Assembly (NCBI RefSeq): GCF_004303025.1
Contig: NZ_PJQW01000010.1
Span: 19,038 to 83,037 of the forward strand
Direction of reading: 5' to 3'
Length of the DNA stretch: 64,000 nt
From: Flavobacterium sp. J27
GTDB taxonomy: Bacteria; Bacteroidota; Bacteroidia; Flavobacteriales; Flavobacteriaceae
Shown here: in pieces, positions 43,013-51,581 of the stretch
Layout: every line of letters starts with the position of its first letter
Position numbering within the stretch: position 1 is the first letter of the stretch
Notes under the pieces: model-generated
Told to the model about the DNA's origin: nothing
Seen by the model: the letters and a program-made list of their open reading frames with translations, nothing else
The model's database searches: none
Position numbers and translations under genes: made by a program

Positions 43013-43905
43013 TATAGAGAAGTATCTATTTTATAGGTCACTGTGAGGTTCAAGACATATTGTATTCCAATTTCTGACTTAGCAACATCAATTATTTTAT
43101 CAAAACCTGATAAGGGTACACCATCATAATAAAAAGTAGTGTTTTTTCGAGCTATTTTTTGAATAAAATTCTGACTTTGAGATCGGTTTCTGTAATAAGT
43201 TTCAACATCAGCACTTTCATAAGCTTGGTATTTTTTGTACTGTGTTTTTGGAAAAAATATGGAAAATTCTTCTTGTGCATTGGGTGTACCCACTAATTTT
43301 TTCTTAAGCGCATGTATGTATTGTTCTTTTTTTTCATGGGCTATTTTCATAGCTTCTTCAAATAAGTCAAGATGAATTTTCATTGCATCATTATTTGCAT
43401 AATCTACTTTTATAATGTCATAAATACTATATTTAGATGCTTTGGTAATTATGTTTTCTATTTCAGTTAAATTTTTACTGGTAATAATGATGTTCTTTTT
43501 TACTTCAAAGCCTTTTAAAAATTCTGTTGCATTGTTTCCAGAAATATCATAATCATATATTTTAGTTTGTGAAATAAAATCTACATAAATAGCTTCTTTT
43601 TTTATGTTCATTTGTGCTAAATCTTTTGTAAAAGAATCAATTCTTTTATTTAATGTTGCATGACAGTCTTGAACTGTAGTTGCTTCTTCATTGGTGCCCA
43701 ATACCAAAGTAAAATAATCAGCTTTATTATTTAAAAGTATTTTTACAGATACATTTAATTGATTTTCATTAATTTGGGTTGTGCTGCCTTTGGTGTAATT
43801 TTTTGATGTTTCATAGGAATTGTTGCCATAAACTTGATTGCCACTAATTTGTGATTGTAAAGAACAACCCCAAAAAACCATTAAAAGAGTAACATAGTTT
43901 TTCAT
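43012..43905 (-). CDS. SIMPL-like exported protein
   Basis: A 297-residue protein with an N-terminal leader (1-19) whose FWGC could act as a lipobox. The body looks like a diverged SIMPL domain: LNVSVKILLNNKADYFTLVL, then MNIKKEAIYVDFISQTKIYD and FEVKKNIIITSKNLTEIENI. It is divergent from the 44064 gene over a 158-bp gap with an operator array, so the two sides may be regulated together. Function unknown. Confidence 0.7.
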   Translation of the reverse strand: MKNYVTLLMVFWGCSLQSQISGNQVYGNNSYETSKNYTKGSTTQINENQLNVSVKILLNNKADYFTLVLGTNEEATTVQDCHATLNKRIDSFTKDLAQMNIKKEAIYVDFISQTKIYDYDISGNNATEFLKGFEVKKNIIITSKNLTEIENIITKASKYSIYDIIKVDYANNDAMKIHLDLFEEAMKIAHEKKEQYIHALKKKLVGTPNAQEEFSIFFPKTQYKKYQAYESADVETYYRNRSQSQNFIQKIARKNTTFYYDGVPLSGFDKIIDVAKSEIGIQYVLNLTVTYKIDTSL

Positions 43906-43933
43906 AATTATATTTTTTTAAAATTTTGTTAAG

Positions 43934-43941
43934 CAAACCTA
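43934..43941 (-). promoter_or_regulatory. -7 element of the SIMPL-like gene
   Basis: caaaccta on plus, TAggTTTG on minus, 28 bp before the start codon. Confidence 0.55.
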
Positions 43942-43973
43942 ATAGCTATTGTAAAAAATATTTTGGTATACTT

Positions 43974-44025
43974 ACTGTAATCTTACTGTAATGTTTTTTC
44001 AGTACTTTTACAGTGGTTTTACAGT
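43974..44025. promoter_or_regulatory. Symmetric four-site operator array in a divergent promoter region
   Basis: actgtaa occurs at 43974-43980 and 43985-43991, and its reverse complement ttacagt at 44008-44014 and 44019-44025. Both pairs have 11-bp steps, and the whole array is symmetric about 43999.5. Seven-base direct repeats with 4-bp gaps are the pattern bound by OmpR/PhoB-type response regulators; here one pair faces each divergent gene. No such regulator is encoded in the window. Confidence 0.75.
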
Positions 44026-44063
44026 ATTGTTTTTATTTAATATTATAGTTTTACCAAAGATTT

Positions 44064-44975
44064 ATGACCAGTATGGAAGTGTTTTATAAATTAAAAGATA
44101 GTGTTTTACAACACTACAAAAAGCGCTATCCTTATTTTAATGGAAATTGGAAAACGTTTAGTTCGCAAGATATTGTAAACCTTATTGAAGATGTTGAAGA
44201 AAAATGCAAAGCTAGCGTTAGTGAAAAATGGATTTACACCCATTTAAAACCAGAAACCAATGAAAAGTTACCACGAAAGGATATGCTGGATATTTTTTCA
44301 CAGTATGTGGGTACAGCTAGTTGGGATGCATTTCAATACGAATACAAACGATTGGAGAGTAGTATTGTTACTGAAAAACCTAAGCTATCAAAAAGGATTC
44401 TGATTATATATGGAAGTATATTTGGAATTCTTTCTTTGATAGTAATCGGGTTATATTGGCAAATCCAAAGAAAAACAGTAGAAACGAAAACGATTCGTTT
44501 GGAAGAAAAATTTACACAAGACACTGTTGTTTCTCAGGTTACAAAAGTGTATCTTATTGATCACAAAAAGGAAGAAGAAATTGAAATAAAAAATTCTAAA
44601 ATAGAAGTCAATAAGGAAGCGAAAGTAGTGGTGAAAAGCCCTTTTTATAATGAAAAAACTATCGACTTAAAAGAAAACCCTGAAGTAAAAAAAATAGTTT
44701 TAGAGCCTAATGATTATGCCAATATTTTACAAGGATTTATTAAAAGTGATCTAAAAGATTGGGCAACGAGAAAAGAACAATTACAAAAGATTTTGCATGA
44801 TGATATTGAAGTTATCGTAATGTTACCCAATAATTTAGGATCAGAATATTTTAATAAGGCAGAATTCTCTCAGAAAGTAATTATTCCAACAGCTTCACTA
44901 AAAAAAATGAAAATTGTAGAAGTGAAAAATGCTGAAAATAACCAAATTATTTTTATTCGATTAATTCAAGAATAA
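44064..44975 (+). CDS. Single-span membrane protein with cytosolic N-terminal domain
   Basis: A 303-residue protein. The N-terminal 100 residues are cytosolic and helical, with VSEKWIYTHLKPE and KLPRKDMLDIFSQYVGTASW, which looks like a small regulatory or DNA-binding module. One membrane helix (about 112-132) follows, then a charged periplasmic part with beta character. This layout suggests signalling across the membrane, but I know no named family. First gene of a run of five overlapping genes; a start at the ATG at 44073 is possible. Confidence 0.7.
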   Translation: MTSMEVFYKLKDSVLQHYKKRYPYFNGNWKTFSSQDIVNLIEDVEEKCKASVSEKWIYTHLKPETNEKLPRKDMLDIFSQYVGTASWDAFQYEYKRLESSIVTEKPKLSKRILIIYGSIFGILSLIVIGLYWQIQRKTVETKTIRLEEKFTQDTVVSQVTKVYLIDHKKEEEIEIKNSKIEVNKEAKVVVKSPFYNEKTIDLKENPEVKKIVLEPNDYANILQGFIKSDLKDWATRKEQLQKILHDDIEVIVMLPNNLGSEYFNKAEFSQKVIIPTASLKKMKIVEVKNAENNQIIFIRLIQE

Positions 44976-45514
44976 TGAAAAAAACGATATACATCTTTCT
45001 TTTTTTTAGCGTTTCATTTTATATGAAAGGTCAGAGTAATGCTGTAACCAATGTGAATAGAAATATAGCAACTCAATTTTCGAAACCAGCTGTTTTAGCC
45101 TATCAAAAGCAAGCAGAAAAAACGATAATCGATTTTTATAATTACTTAAATTTATATTCTGAAACAACTCATGACAAAGATTTAACAGAAGAAATAGATG
45201 CGAGTATTATTAATTTGTTTTTAAATACTAACATTCCATTAAAAAATATTTTACAATCTTCCGATAATGTAATTACTTTAAAGCAATTTATTGTTGAATG
45301 CCATCAGAATGAAAAAGTGTTTAAATTTCTAGCATGTAAAGAAAATAAAGTATCCGATTCTTATTTTGAATTACTATACGAAATTGAAGTTTCTGAAAAT
45401 GATAGCACAACCAAACACTTAATCCAACAAAAAGTTTATTTTTTTCCTAGCGAAAAACACTTTGGTACCACAACAAAAAATGTGTGGCAATTAAAATTAG
45501 GAGAAATGTTATGA
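44975..45514 (+). CDS. Exported hypothetical protein
   Basis: A 179-residue protein with a signal peptide (1-19, FYMKGQ). The mature part is about half helical (SKPAVLAYQKQAEKTIIDFY) and half beta (YFELLYEIEVSEND). No family recognised. Its ATG shares one base with the previous stop codon (TAATG), so translation is coupled to the 44064 gene. Confidence 0.7.
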   Translation: MKKTIYIFLFFSVSFYMKGQSNAVTNVNRNIATQFSKPAVLAYQKQAEKTIIDFYNYLNLYSETTHDKDLTEEIDASIINLFLNTNIPLKNILQSSDNVITLKQFIVECHQNEKVFKFLACKENKVSDSYFELLYEIEVSENDSTTKHLIQQKVYFFPSEKHFGTTTKNVWQLKLGEML

Positions 45515-46050
45515 AATATAATTCTTTGAACTTTCACAAACATACCTTTTGCGAGTTTCAAGAAGTGACTTTCTCAGCAATAGAATCGTTACAACAAAGT
45601 TATAAAAGTAAATCGGGTAGTAGTTATTATTTTACAGAAAAAGGAGTGTATCGAGTTTCAAATCATTGGGGAAGAGCTGCAAATTGCAGGTGGCGTTTAA
45701 AAAGTGATAATATTAAAGTGAATAATACAAAGGCGAAAATTGGATATGCACTTTGGACCGATTTTTACCCCAATAATGATAAAGACAAACTGTTTTATAT
45801 TGAAGTTAACTGGCTTACCAAAGAGGTTACTTTTCAACATAAAAAAAATCCGAATTATCAATCTAATTTCATTGTCAGAGATGCTTTGGCTACAGCCAAA
45901 AGAATACAGCAGGTAAAAGAAGTGTTAACGGAAGAACTTTGGGCAAAACACCTTGTTTTTAAAGACATACATATTTTGCGCGAACAAGTTATTACAAAAT
46001 TACTTGAAACAAATGACACGTTTATTAGTATCAAACAACATTATTTGTAA
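45511..46050 (+). CDS. Hypothetical cytosolic protein, SNHWGRAANCRWRL family
   Basis: A 179-residue protein without signal or membrane segment. The stretch GVYRVSNHWGRAANCRWRL (about 51-69) is striking and probably a conserved core. The rest is mixed strand and helix. I do not know a function. The ATG at 45511 overlaps the previous stop by 4 bases (ATGA), and the next gene starts on its stop codon. Confidence 0.7.
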   Translation: MKYNSLNFHKHTFCEFQEVTFSAIESLQQSYKSKSGSSYYFTEKGVYRVSNHWGRAANCRWRLKSDNIKVNNTKAKIGYALWTDFYPNNDKDKLFYIEVNWLTKEVTFQHKKNPNYQSNFIVRDALATAKRIQQVKEVLTEELWAKHLVFKDIHILREQVITKLLETNDTFISIKQHYL

Positions 46051-46217
46051 TGGGAAGAAGAAATGAAACCAATCGAAAAGCACATAAAAAGAAAGCCGAC
46101 GATAAAAAGAACAGAGAAAAGGAAGCAAAAAATGCTTTAAAAGAAAAAAAGAAAGCAATTTTAACTAAATTCAATCAAGATAAAGATGAGTCAGGACCAA
46201 CTCCAATTTCTTCATAG
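46050..46217 (+). CDS. 55-residue lysine-rich small protein
   Basis: A 55-residue reading frame starting MGRRNETNRKAHKKKADDKK and ending ESGPTPISS. It starts on the last base of the previous stop codon (TAATG), the same coupling as its upstream neighbours, and overlaps the next gene by 32 bases. It is highly basic and likely disordered or helical, perhaps a nucleic-acid or ribosome binder. The tight overlaps at both ends are the main support that it is real. Confidence 0.6.
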   Translation: MGRRNETNRKAHKKKADDKKNREKEAKNALKEKKKAILTKFNQDKDESGPTPISS

Positions 46218-46407
46218 AGAAATACAAACCATTATCGATGCAATGGCTGGAAAAGAATATAAAACGGCCAATAATAAACTAGTTATAATCAGAGAGATTG
46301 TTGAAGAATTAATGGATACCACTCCAGATGATGCCCTGTTAGTTGAATTTAGTAAATATCAGGTCGTATTACAGCATTTGCAAAAGAAGATTAATCAAGC
46401 AGAATAA
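46186..46407 (+). CDS. 73-residue hypothetical helical protein
   Basis: A 73-residue protein, MSQDQLQFLHREIQTIIDAM at the start, predicted as two or three helices with acidic bias (ELMDTTPDDALLVE). It overlaps the 55-codon gene by 32 bases in another frame. Last of the five coupled genes, before the VWA gene 197 bp on. Function unknown. Confidence 0.65.
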   Translation: MSQDQLQFLHREIQTIIDAMAGKEYKTANNKLVIIREIVEELMDTTPDDALLVEFSKYQVVLQHLQKKINQAE

Positions 46408-46604
46408 AACAAGTCATTATTACGTTACTTATTTTAATGCACTATTGTAGCAAAAAATAGTTTCTTTAACTAAAAATTAATAAACGTTATTCTTTTTGCT
46501 ATCTAAGATTTAGTACCTTTATACTACAAAAAAATGCTACACATTACACTTTTATGTAAGCAATTTTTAAATCTAAATCTTACCTATAAAATAAATTTAA
46601 GCAA

Positions 46605-47726
46605 TTGAAAAAGAATATATATAGTAGTGGGTTTCAGTTTACCAAATTTGAAGCCCCTTTTCAAACTCCTTTTGATAGATTATTTCCTATTTTCAAGGAA
46701 TTAATAACGCATACTTCAGGTGATTTTGATGAAGCGATTGATTGGTTACGCCAATTAGATGAAGAATATCAATTAACTACTCCTGAATATACGATAGACG
46801 ATTTTATTGAAGATTTAAAGAAAAAAGGATACATCAGAGAGGAAGTAAAACCCGATGGTTCTGGTGGAATGGCAATTACAGCAAAAACAGAAAGAGCCAT
46901 AAGACAACATGCCTTAGAACAAATTTTTGGAAATTTGAATAAAGCGGGTTCAGGAAATCATAAAACGAAACAATCAGGAAAAGGAGATGAACACACAGGA
47001 GATTTGAGAGCCTTTCAATTTGGAGATGCAATTGAACAAATTTCCTTAACCGAAAGTCTTAAAAATGCCCAAGTAAATAATGGGGTAGGCGAATTTAAAT
47101 TAACGGAACAAGATTTGGTTGTTGAAGACACACACCACAAATCGCAAATGAGTACTGTTTTAATGATTGATATTTCTCATAGTATGATACTTTATGGAGA
47201 AGATCGCATTACACCTGCTAAAAAAGTAGCAATGGCTTTAGCCGAACTTATCACAACGCGTTACCCAAAAGACACCTTAGATATTTTAGTTTTTGGTAAT
47301 GATGCCTGGACAATCCAAATTAAAGATTTACCGTATTTACAAGTTGGTCCTTATCATACAAATACCGTAGCAGGGCTACAATTAGCCATGGATATTTTAA
47401 GAAGAAAAAGGAATACCAACAAGCAAATTTTCATGATTACAGATGGTAAACCCAGTTGTGTAAGAGAAAAAAATGGCGAATACTACATGAATAGTAACGG
47501 TTTGGATCAATATATTGTAGATAAGTGTTATAATCAGGCTGCGCAAGCTCGAAAATTACACATTCCAATTACTACTTTTATGATTGCAAGAGATCCTTAC
47601 TTACAAAAATTTGTCAATTATTTTACAGAAGCTAATCAAGGAAAAGCATTTTATACGGGTTTGAAAGGGCTAGGTGAAATGATTTTTGAAGATTATGAAA
47701 CCAATAGAAAGAAGAGAATTCGTTAG
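46605..47726 (+). CDS. VWA domain protein, partner of a MoxR/chelatase-type ATPase
   Basis: A 373-residue cytosolic protein. N-terminal part DEAIDWLRQLDEEYQLTT is helical; the VWA domain (about 180-355) has an intact MIDAS: DISHS, HTNTVAG and MITDGKPS. The start must be the TTG at 46605: the frame upstream is closed by a stop at 46587-46589 without an ATG, and the next ATG lies over 80 codons inside. MoxR-VWA pairs work like metal chelatase I/D subunits in cofactor insertion or complex assembly; the likely ATPase partner lies at 48300. Confidence 0.85.
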   Translation: MKKNIYSSGFQFTKFEAPFQTPFDRLFPIFKELITHTSGDFDEAIDWLRQLDEEYQLTTPEYTIDDFIEDLKKKGYIREEVKPDGSGGMAITAKTERAIRQHALEQIFGNLNKAGSGNHKTKQSGKGDEHTGDLRAFQFGDAIEQISLTESLKNAQVNNGVGEFKLTEQDLVVEDTHHKSQMSTVLMIDISHSMILYGEDRITPAKKVAMALAELITTRYPKDTLDILVFGNDAWTIQIKDLPYLQVGPYHTNTVAGLQLAMDILRRKRNTNKQIFMITDGKPSCVREKNGEYYMNSNGLDQYIVDKCYNQAAQARKLHIPITTFMIARDPYLQKFVNYFTEANQGKAFYTGLKGLGEMIFEDYETNRKKRIR

Positions 47727-47757
47727 AGAATAATTAGTACTTAGTTATCAGCCGTCT

Positions 47758-47777
47758 GTTCGAGCGCAGTCGAGAAC
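47758..47777. repeat. GC-rich palindromic element, probably a dispersed repeat
   Basis: gttcgagcgcagtcgagaac has gttc / gaac ends and stands out as GC-rich in AT-rich intergenic sequence. I associate nearly identical sequences with short dispersed repeats between genes in flavobacterial genomes; only one copy is in the window. Confidence 0.55.
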
Positions 47778-47800
47778 AATTTAATTTCAAAAATTTATAA

Positions 47801-48274
47801 ATGAAGCTATTTCTTTTGTTTATTTTATTTCTAATTTCAAACATAACTTTTAGTCAAAAGGATTCTCTTTCTTTTGAAATGGAAGTTTACAATCGCCATT
47901 TTGATTTACCAAAGCCTATACTTCCCGAATACAGAATCTTTGAAGGTGTACAATTAAATGTCATTTGGGAGTGTTTAATAACGTTAGAAATCATGCACCA
48001 TATAAAAGAAGATATTGATTTTACTGATGTGAGAAACCAAGTGTTTGATAGGTTAAAACAAATGAGTTCAATTTTAGCACACGAAGGAATTTTTCTGTAT
48101 TTAACAAGTGGATTAGATTGCTCCTATCATGCTGCTGAAAATAATAGAAATTTTAAAGAAACTAAAGAGTTACAAATATGCGTTGGTGATTGTATAACAC
48201 CATCTGGATATAGTGAAGGAAAAGAGATATTTAATAAAATGACGAAGAATATTCAAAATACACTACAAAAATAA
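47801..48274 (+). CDS. Exported hypothetical protein between VWA and MoxR genes
   Basis: A 157-residue protein with a signal peptide (1-18, ITFSQ). The mature part has three Cys (one in GLDCSYHAAE, two in ICVGDCITP) and mixed helices. No family recognised. It is inserted between two genes that normally act together, 74 bp after the VWA gene and 25 bp before the ATPase gene. Confidence 0.65.
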   Translation: MKLFLLFILFLISNITFSQKDSLSFEMEVYNRHFDLPKPILPEYRIFEGVQLNVIWECLITLEIMHHIKEDIDFTDVRNQVFDRLKQMSSILAHEGIFLYLTSGLDCSYHAAENNRNFKETKELQICVGDCITPSGYSEGKEIFNKMTKNIQNTLQK

Positions 48275-48299
48275 TAGCGATTCAAAACAGTAATATATT

Positions 48300-49757
48300 A
48301 TGAAAGAAATAAAAACCTTAGGTGAATTAAAAAAAACAGGATACCAACCTATAACCATAAAAGACGAATTACGAAAAAACCTTCGTCTTAAAATTAAAGC
48401 AGGAGAAACTACTTTTGAAGGACTTCACGGTTATGAAAACACCGTAATTCCAGAATTAGAACGTGCTATTTTATCGCGACATAATATTAATTTATTAGGA
48501 CTTCGCGGTCAAGCCAAAACCAGATTGGCACGCAAAATGGTTGAATTATTAGACGAGTATATTCCAGTAGTGGCTGGTTCAGAAATTAACGATGATCCAT
48601 TACAACCTATTTCTCGTTTTGCCAAAGAGCTACTAGCGGAAAAAGGAGATGACACTCCTATTACTTGGTTACATAGAAATGAACGCTTCTTTGAAAAATT
48701 AGCTACTCCAGATGTTACAGTAGCCGATTTAATTGGGGATGTAGATCCAATTAAAGCTGCCAATTTAAAATTAAATTATGCCGATGAACGCGTTATTCAT
48801 TTTGGAATGATTCCAAGAGCACACCGTTGCATTTTTGTTATTAATGAATTACCCGATTTACAAGCACGCATTCAGGTGGCTTTATTTAATATTTTACAAG
48901 AAGGCGACATTCAAATTAGAGGTTTTAAACTGCGTTTACCTGTAGATGTACAATTTATTTTTACAGCTAATCCAGAAGATTATACCAATAGAGGTAGTAT
49001 TGTAACACCTTTAAAAGATAGAATTGGTTCCCAAATTTTAACTCATTATCCTGAAAATATTCAAATTGCGAAAACCATAACGGCTCAGGAAATTAAATTA
49101 GACCATGACCAAGATATCCTTGTTTATGTGCCAGAACTAGCAAAAGACTTGTTAGAACAAGTGGTTTTTGAAGCACGCGAAAGTGAATTTGTTGATAGCA
49201 AAAGCGGTGTTTCTGCACGATTGAGTATTACTGCTTATGAAAATTTATTGGCTACTGCAGAACGTAGAGCATTAATTAATAATGAAGATAAAACAACCGT
49301 TCGTTTATCTGATTTTATGGGAATTATTCCAGCTATTACTGGAAAAGTTGAACTAGTATATGAAGGAGAGCAAGAAGGTGCAGCAACCGTTGCTCAATAT
49401 TTAATCGCAGATGCAGTAAAAACATTGTTTCCAAAGTATTTTCCAAAAATTGAAAAACTAGAGAAACCCAATGAAGAAAATGCTTACACCAATTTACTAG
49501 AGTGGTTTTTTAATGAAAGTGGTTTTGAATTATTAGACGATTTTACCAACGAAACCTATCAAGAAACACTTCAAAATATAACTCCACTTCAAGCTATAAT
49601 AGATAAATACCAACCAACCATTGCGAAAAAGGATGTCTATTTCTTAAAGGAATTTTTACTTTGGGGATTAGTAGCTCATGATAAATTATCTAAAAATCGT
49701 TTCCAAAAAGGATATCAATACCGAGATTTATACAGTAATTTCATTAATAAATTGTAA
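48300..49757 (+). CDS. MoxR/magnesium-chelatase-type AAA+ ATPase
   Basis: A 485-residue AAA+ protein: Walker A-like GLRGQAKT (67-74), a long insert, VINELPDLQARIQVALFNIL as the Walker B/pre-sensor region (with INE in place of DE), then FTANPEDYTNRGSIVTPLKD (sensor 1 and the chelatase-type arginine finger region). The C-terminal lid is helical. It resembles BchI/ChlI more than typical MoxR. With the VWA protein at 46605 it probably forms a chelatase-like machine; the substrate is unknown. Confidence 0.85.
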   Translation: MKEIKTLGELKKTGYQPITIKDELRKNLRLKIKAGETTFEGLHGYENTVIPELERAILSRHNINLLGLRGQAKTRLARKMVELLDEYIPVVAGSEINDDPLQPISRFAKELLAEKGDDTPITWLHRNERFFEKLATPDVTVADLIGDVDPIKAANLKLNYADERVIHFGMIPRAHRCIFVINELPDLQARIQVALFNILQEGDIQIRGFKLRLPVDVQFIFTANPEDYTNRGSIVTPLKDRIGSQILTHYPENIQIAKTITAQEIKLDHDQDILVYVPELAKDLLEQVVFEARESEFVDSKSGVSARLSITAYENLLATAERRALINNEDKTTVRLSDFMGIIPAITGKVELVYEGEQEGAATVAQYLIADAVKTLFPKYFPKIEKLEKPNEENAYTNLLEWFFNESGFELLDDFTNETYQETLQNITPLQAIIDKYQPTIAKKDVYFLKEFLLWGLVAHDKLSKNRFQKGYQYRDLYSNFINKL

Positions 49758-49778
49758 GACAAAACGGTAAATAGAAAG

Positions 49779-49818
49779 ACCTGCAATTTTAGTATTCTTT
49801 TTAAAATTGCAGGTTGCT
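49779..49818 (+). terminator. Terminator after the MoxR-type gene
   Basis: 13-bp stem acctgcaatttta / taaaattgcaggt with a 10-nt loop, then tgcttttt; 22 bp past the stop codon. Confidence 0.85.
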
Positions 49819-49939
49819 TTTTGAAATAAAAATTATTTTTTTCTTTAAATAGTGATAAATCATTAACTTTTTTAAATAAATTATAGTTTTTCGTAAAGAA
49901 AATAAAGCGAATTATAGATAGCTTTTCAAATCATTTTTT

Positions 49940-49947
49940 TAAATTTG
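49940..49947 (+). promoter_or_regulatory. -7 element of the methyltransferase gene
   Basis: taaatttg matches TAnnTTTG, 20 bp before the start codon. Confidence 0.6.
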
Positions 49948-49967
49948 AGAAACAACAAAAACAAATC

Positions 49968-51575
49968 ATGACTGAGAAAAAAGAATATCGTCAAAAAATC
50001 TTTCAGCACTTAGATGGATTAGTTACTGCTCCAGTAGCCATGGCACTCTACAAGAAAGGCATTTGCAAAGTAATTTTAGAAAAGGAAAAAGTAACTTTAT
50101 CTGAGTTAACCAAAGAATTTAATGCAAATGATGGGTATCTAAATATAGCAGTCAGAACGTTAGCTTCTCAAGGTTTTTTAGAATATACTTTAGATAATAA
50201 AGAAAATACCATTACCATTCAAAGTAATGCTAAATCGGCATATGCTTTTTCTTTATTTCCGTTATATCAGGATGTGGTACACTTATTAAATGAAACAGAA
50301 TTATTTACTTCTGTTCGTATTGCAACAAATTTTATTCCACAATTGAATGCTATTTTTTCAAAGTTTAAAAATAATTTTGAGATTCAGTTTTCAGAGAATC
50401 AGGAAGAAAGAGCAATTCAAGAACAAATTTTAACACATATTGAAGGTTATTTAGTAGCACCAATTGTTGTTAGTTTAGGAATGACAGGTATGTTTCATAA
50501 ATATTTTATGGAAACTTCATTCAGAGCAGAAGAATTTCATCGTGAACCTGAAGTATTCAAAGTTATTCTCGATTTTTTTGCTCATTTAAATTGGTTTACT
50601 GAAAAAAATGGCAATTATCAATTTACTGAAACTGGCTTGTTCTTTGCGAAACGAGCAACAGCTTATGGAGTAACAGTTTCTTATTTACCAATGTTTAAAA
50701 AAGTAGAAAACTTATTATTTGGTAATCCAAAGAGTTTGCGAGAAATTGCTCCACATGAAGATGAAATCCATGTGAATAGAGAAATGAATGTTTGGGGAAG
50801 TGGTGGTGCACATGCTACTTACTTTAAAGTAATTGATGATATTATTATCGAATTATTTAACAAACCTATAAATGAGCAACCCAAAGGTATTTTAGATATG
50901 GGTTGTGGCAATGGAGCCTTTTTACAGCATATTTTTGAAGTGATTGAACGTCAAACTGTAAGAGGGAAATTTTTAGAAGAATATCCTTTATTTTTAGTAG
51001 GAGCTGATTACAATCAGGCAGCATTAAAAGTTACAAGAGCCAATTTAATTAAAGCTGATATTTGGGCAAAAGTGATTTGGGGAGATATTGGTAGACCTGA
51101 TCTATTAGCTAAAGATTTGGAAGAAAATTACACTATCGATTTGAAAGATTTACTTAATGTACGAACTTTTTTAGACCACAACCGAATTTGGGAAGAACCT
51201 AAAGAGATAAAAATGGACAGAATCAGTATTTCTACCGGAGCTTTTGCACATAGAGGGGAAAGAATGGATAACAATAGGGTAGAAGATAACTTATTGCAAC
51301 ATCTAAAAAAATGGTCTCCTTATGTACAAAAATATGGATTATTAATTATTGAATTGCATACGATTTCCCCTCAATTAACAGCTCAAAATTTAGGAAAAAC
51401 AGCAGCGACAGCTTATGATGCTACACACGGTTTTTCAGATCAGTTTATTGTTGAAATAGATGTGTTACACAATATGGCAGCTGAAGCTGGTTTGTTCCCA
51501 GAGCCTTTGTATTTTAAGAAGTTTCCAAGTACAGATTATGCTACTGTAAGTATCAATTTATTAAAAGGACATTAA
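49968..51575 (+). CDS. Class I SAM-dependent methyltransferase with duplicated N-terminal region (AprA-related type)
   Basis: A 535-residue protein. Two similar helical/winged-helix-like segments start at QKIFQHLDGLVTAPVAMALY (about 9) and EQILTHIEGYLVAPIVVSLG (about 152), each followed by a strand-turn element, which points to an internal duplication. The SAM-binding motif GILDMGCGNGAFLQ begins at Gly307, with GADYN and FLDHNRIW further on. O- and PKS-type methyltransferases such as AprA MT use such N-terminal helices for dimer contact. Substrate unknown; no PKS or NRPS genes nearby. Confidence 0.82.
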   Translation: MTEKKEYRQKIFQHLDGLVTAPVAMALYKKGICKVILEKEKVTLSELTKEFNANDGYLNIAVRTLASQGFLEYTLDNKENTITIQSNAKSAYAFSLFPLYQDVVHLLNETELFTSVRIATNFIPQLNAIFSKFKNNFEIQFSENQEERAIQEQILTHIEGYLVAPIVVSLGMTGMFHKYFMETSFRAEEFHREPEVFKVILDFFAHLNWFTEKNGNYQFTETGLFFAKRATAYGVTVSYLPMFKKVENLLFGNPKSLREIAPHEDEIHVNREMNVWGSGGAHATYFKVIDDIIIELFNKPINEQPKGILDMGCGNGAFLQHIFEVIERQTVRGKFLEEYPLFLVGADYNQAALKVTRANLIKADIWAKVIWGDIGRPDLLAKDLEENYTIDLKDLLNVRTFLDHNRIWEEPKEIKMDRISISTGAFAHRGERMDNNRVEDNLLQHLKKWSPYVQKYGLLIIELHTISPQLTAQNLGKTAATAYDATHGFSDQFIVEIDVLHNMAAEAGLFPEPLYFKKFPSTDYATVSINLLKGH

Positions 51576-51581
51576 ATTCGT

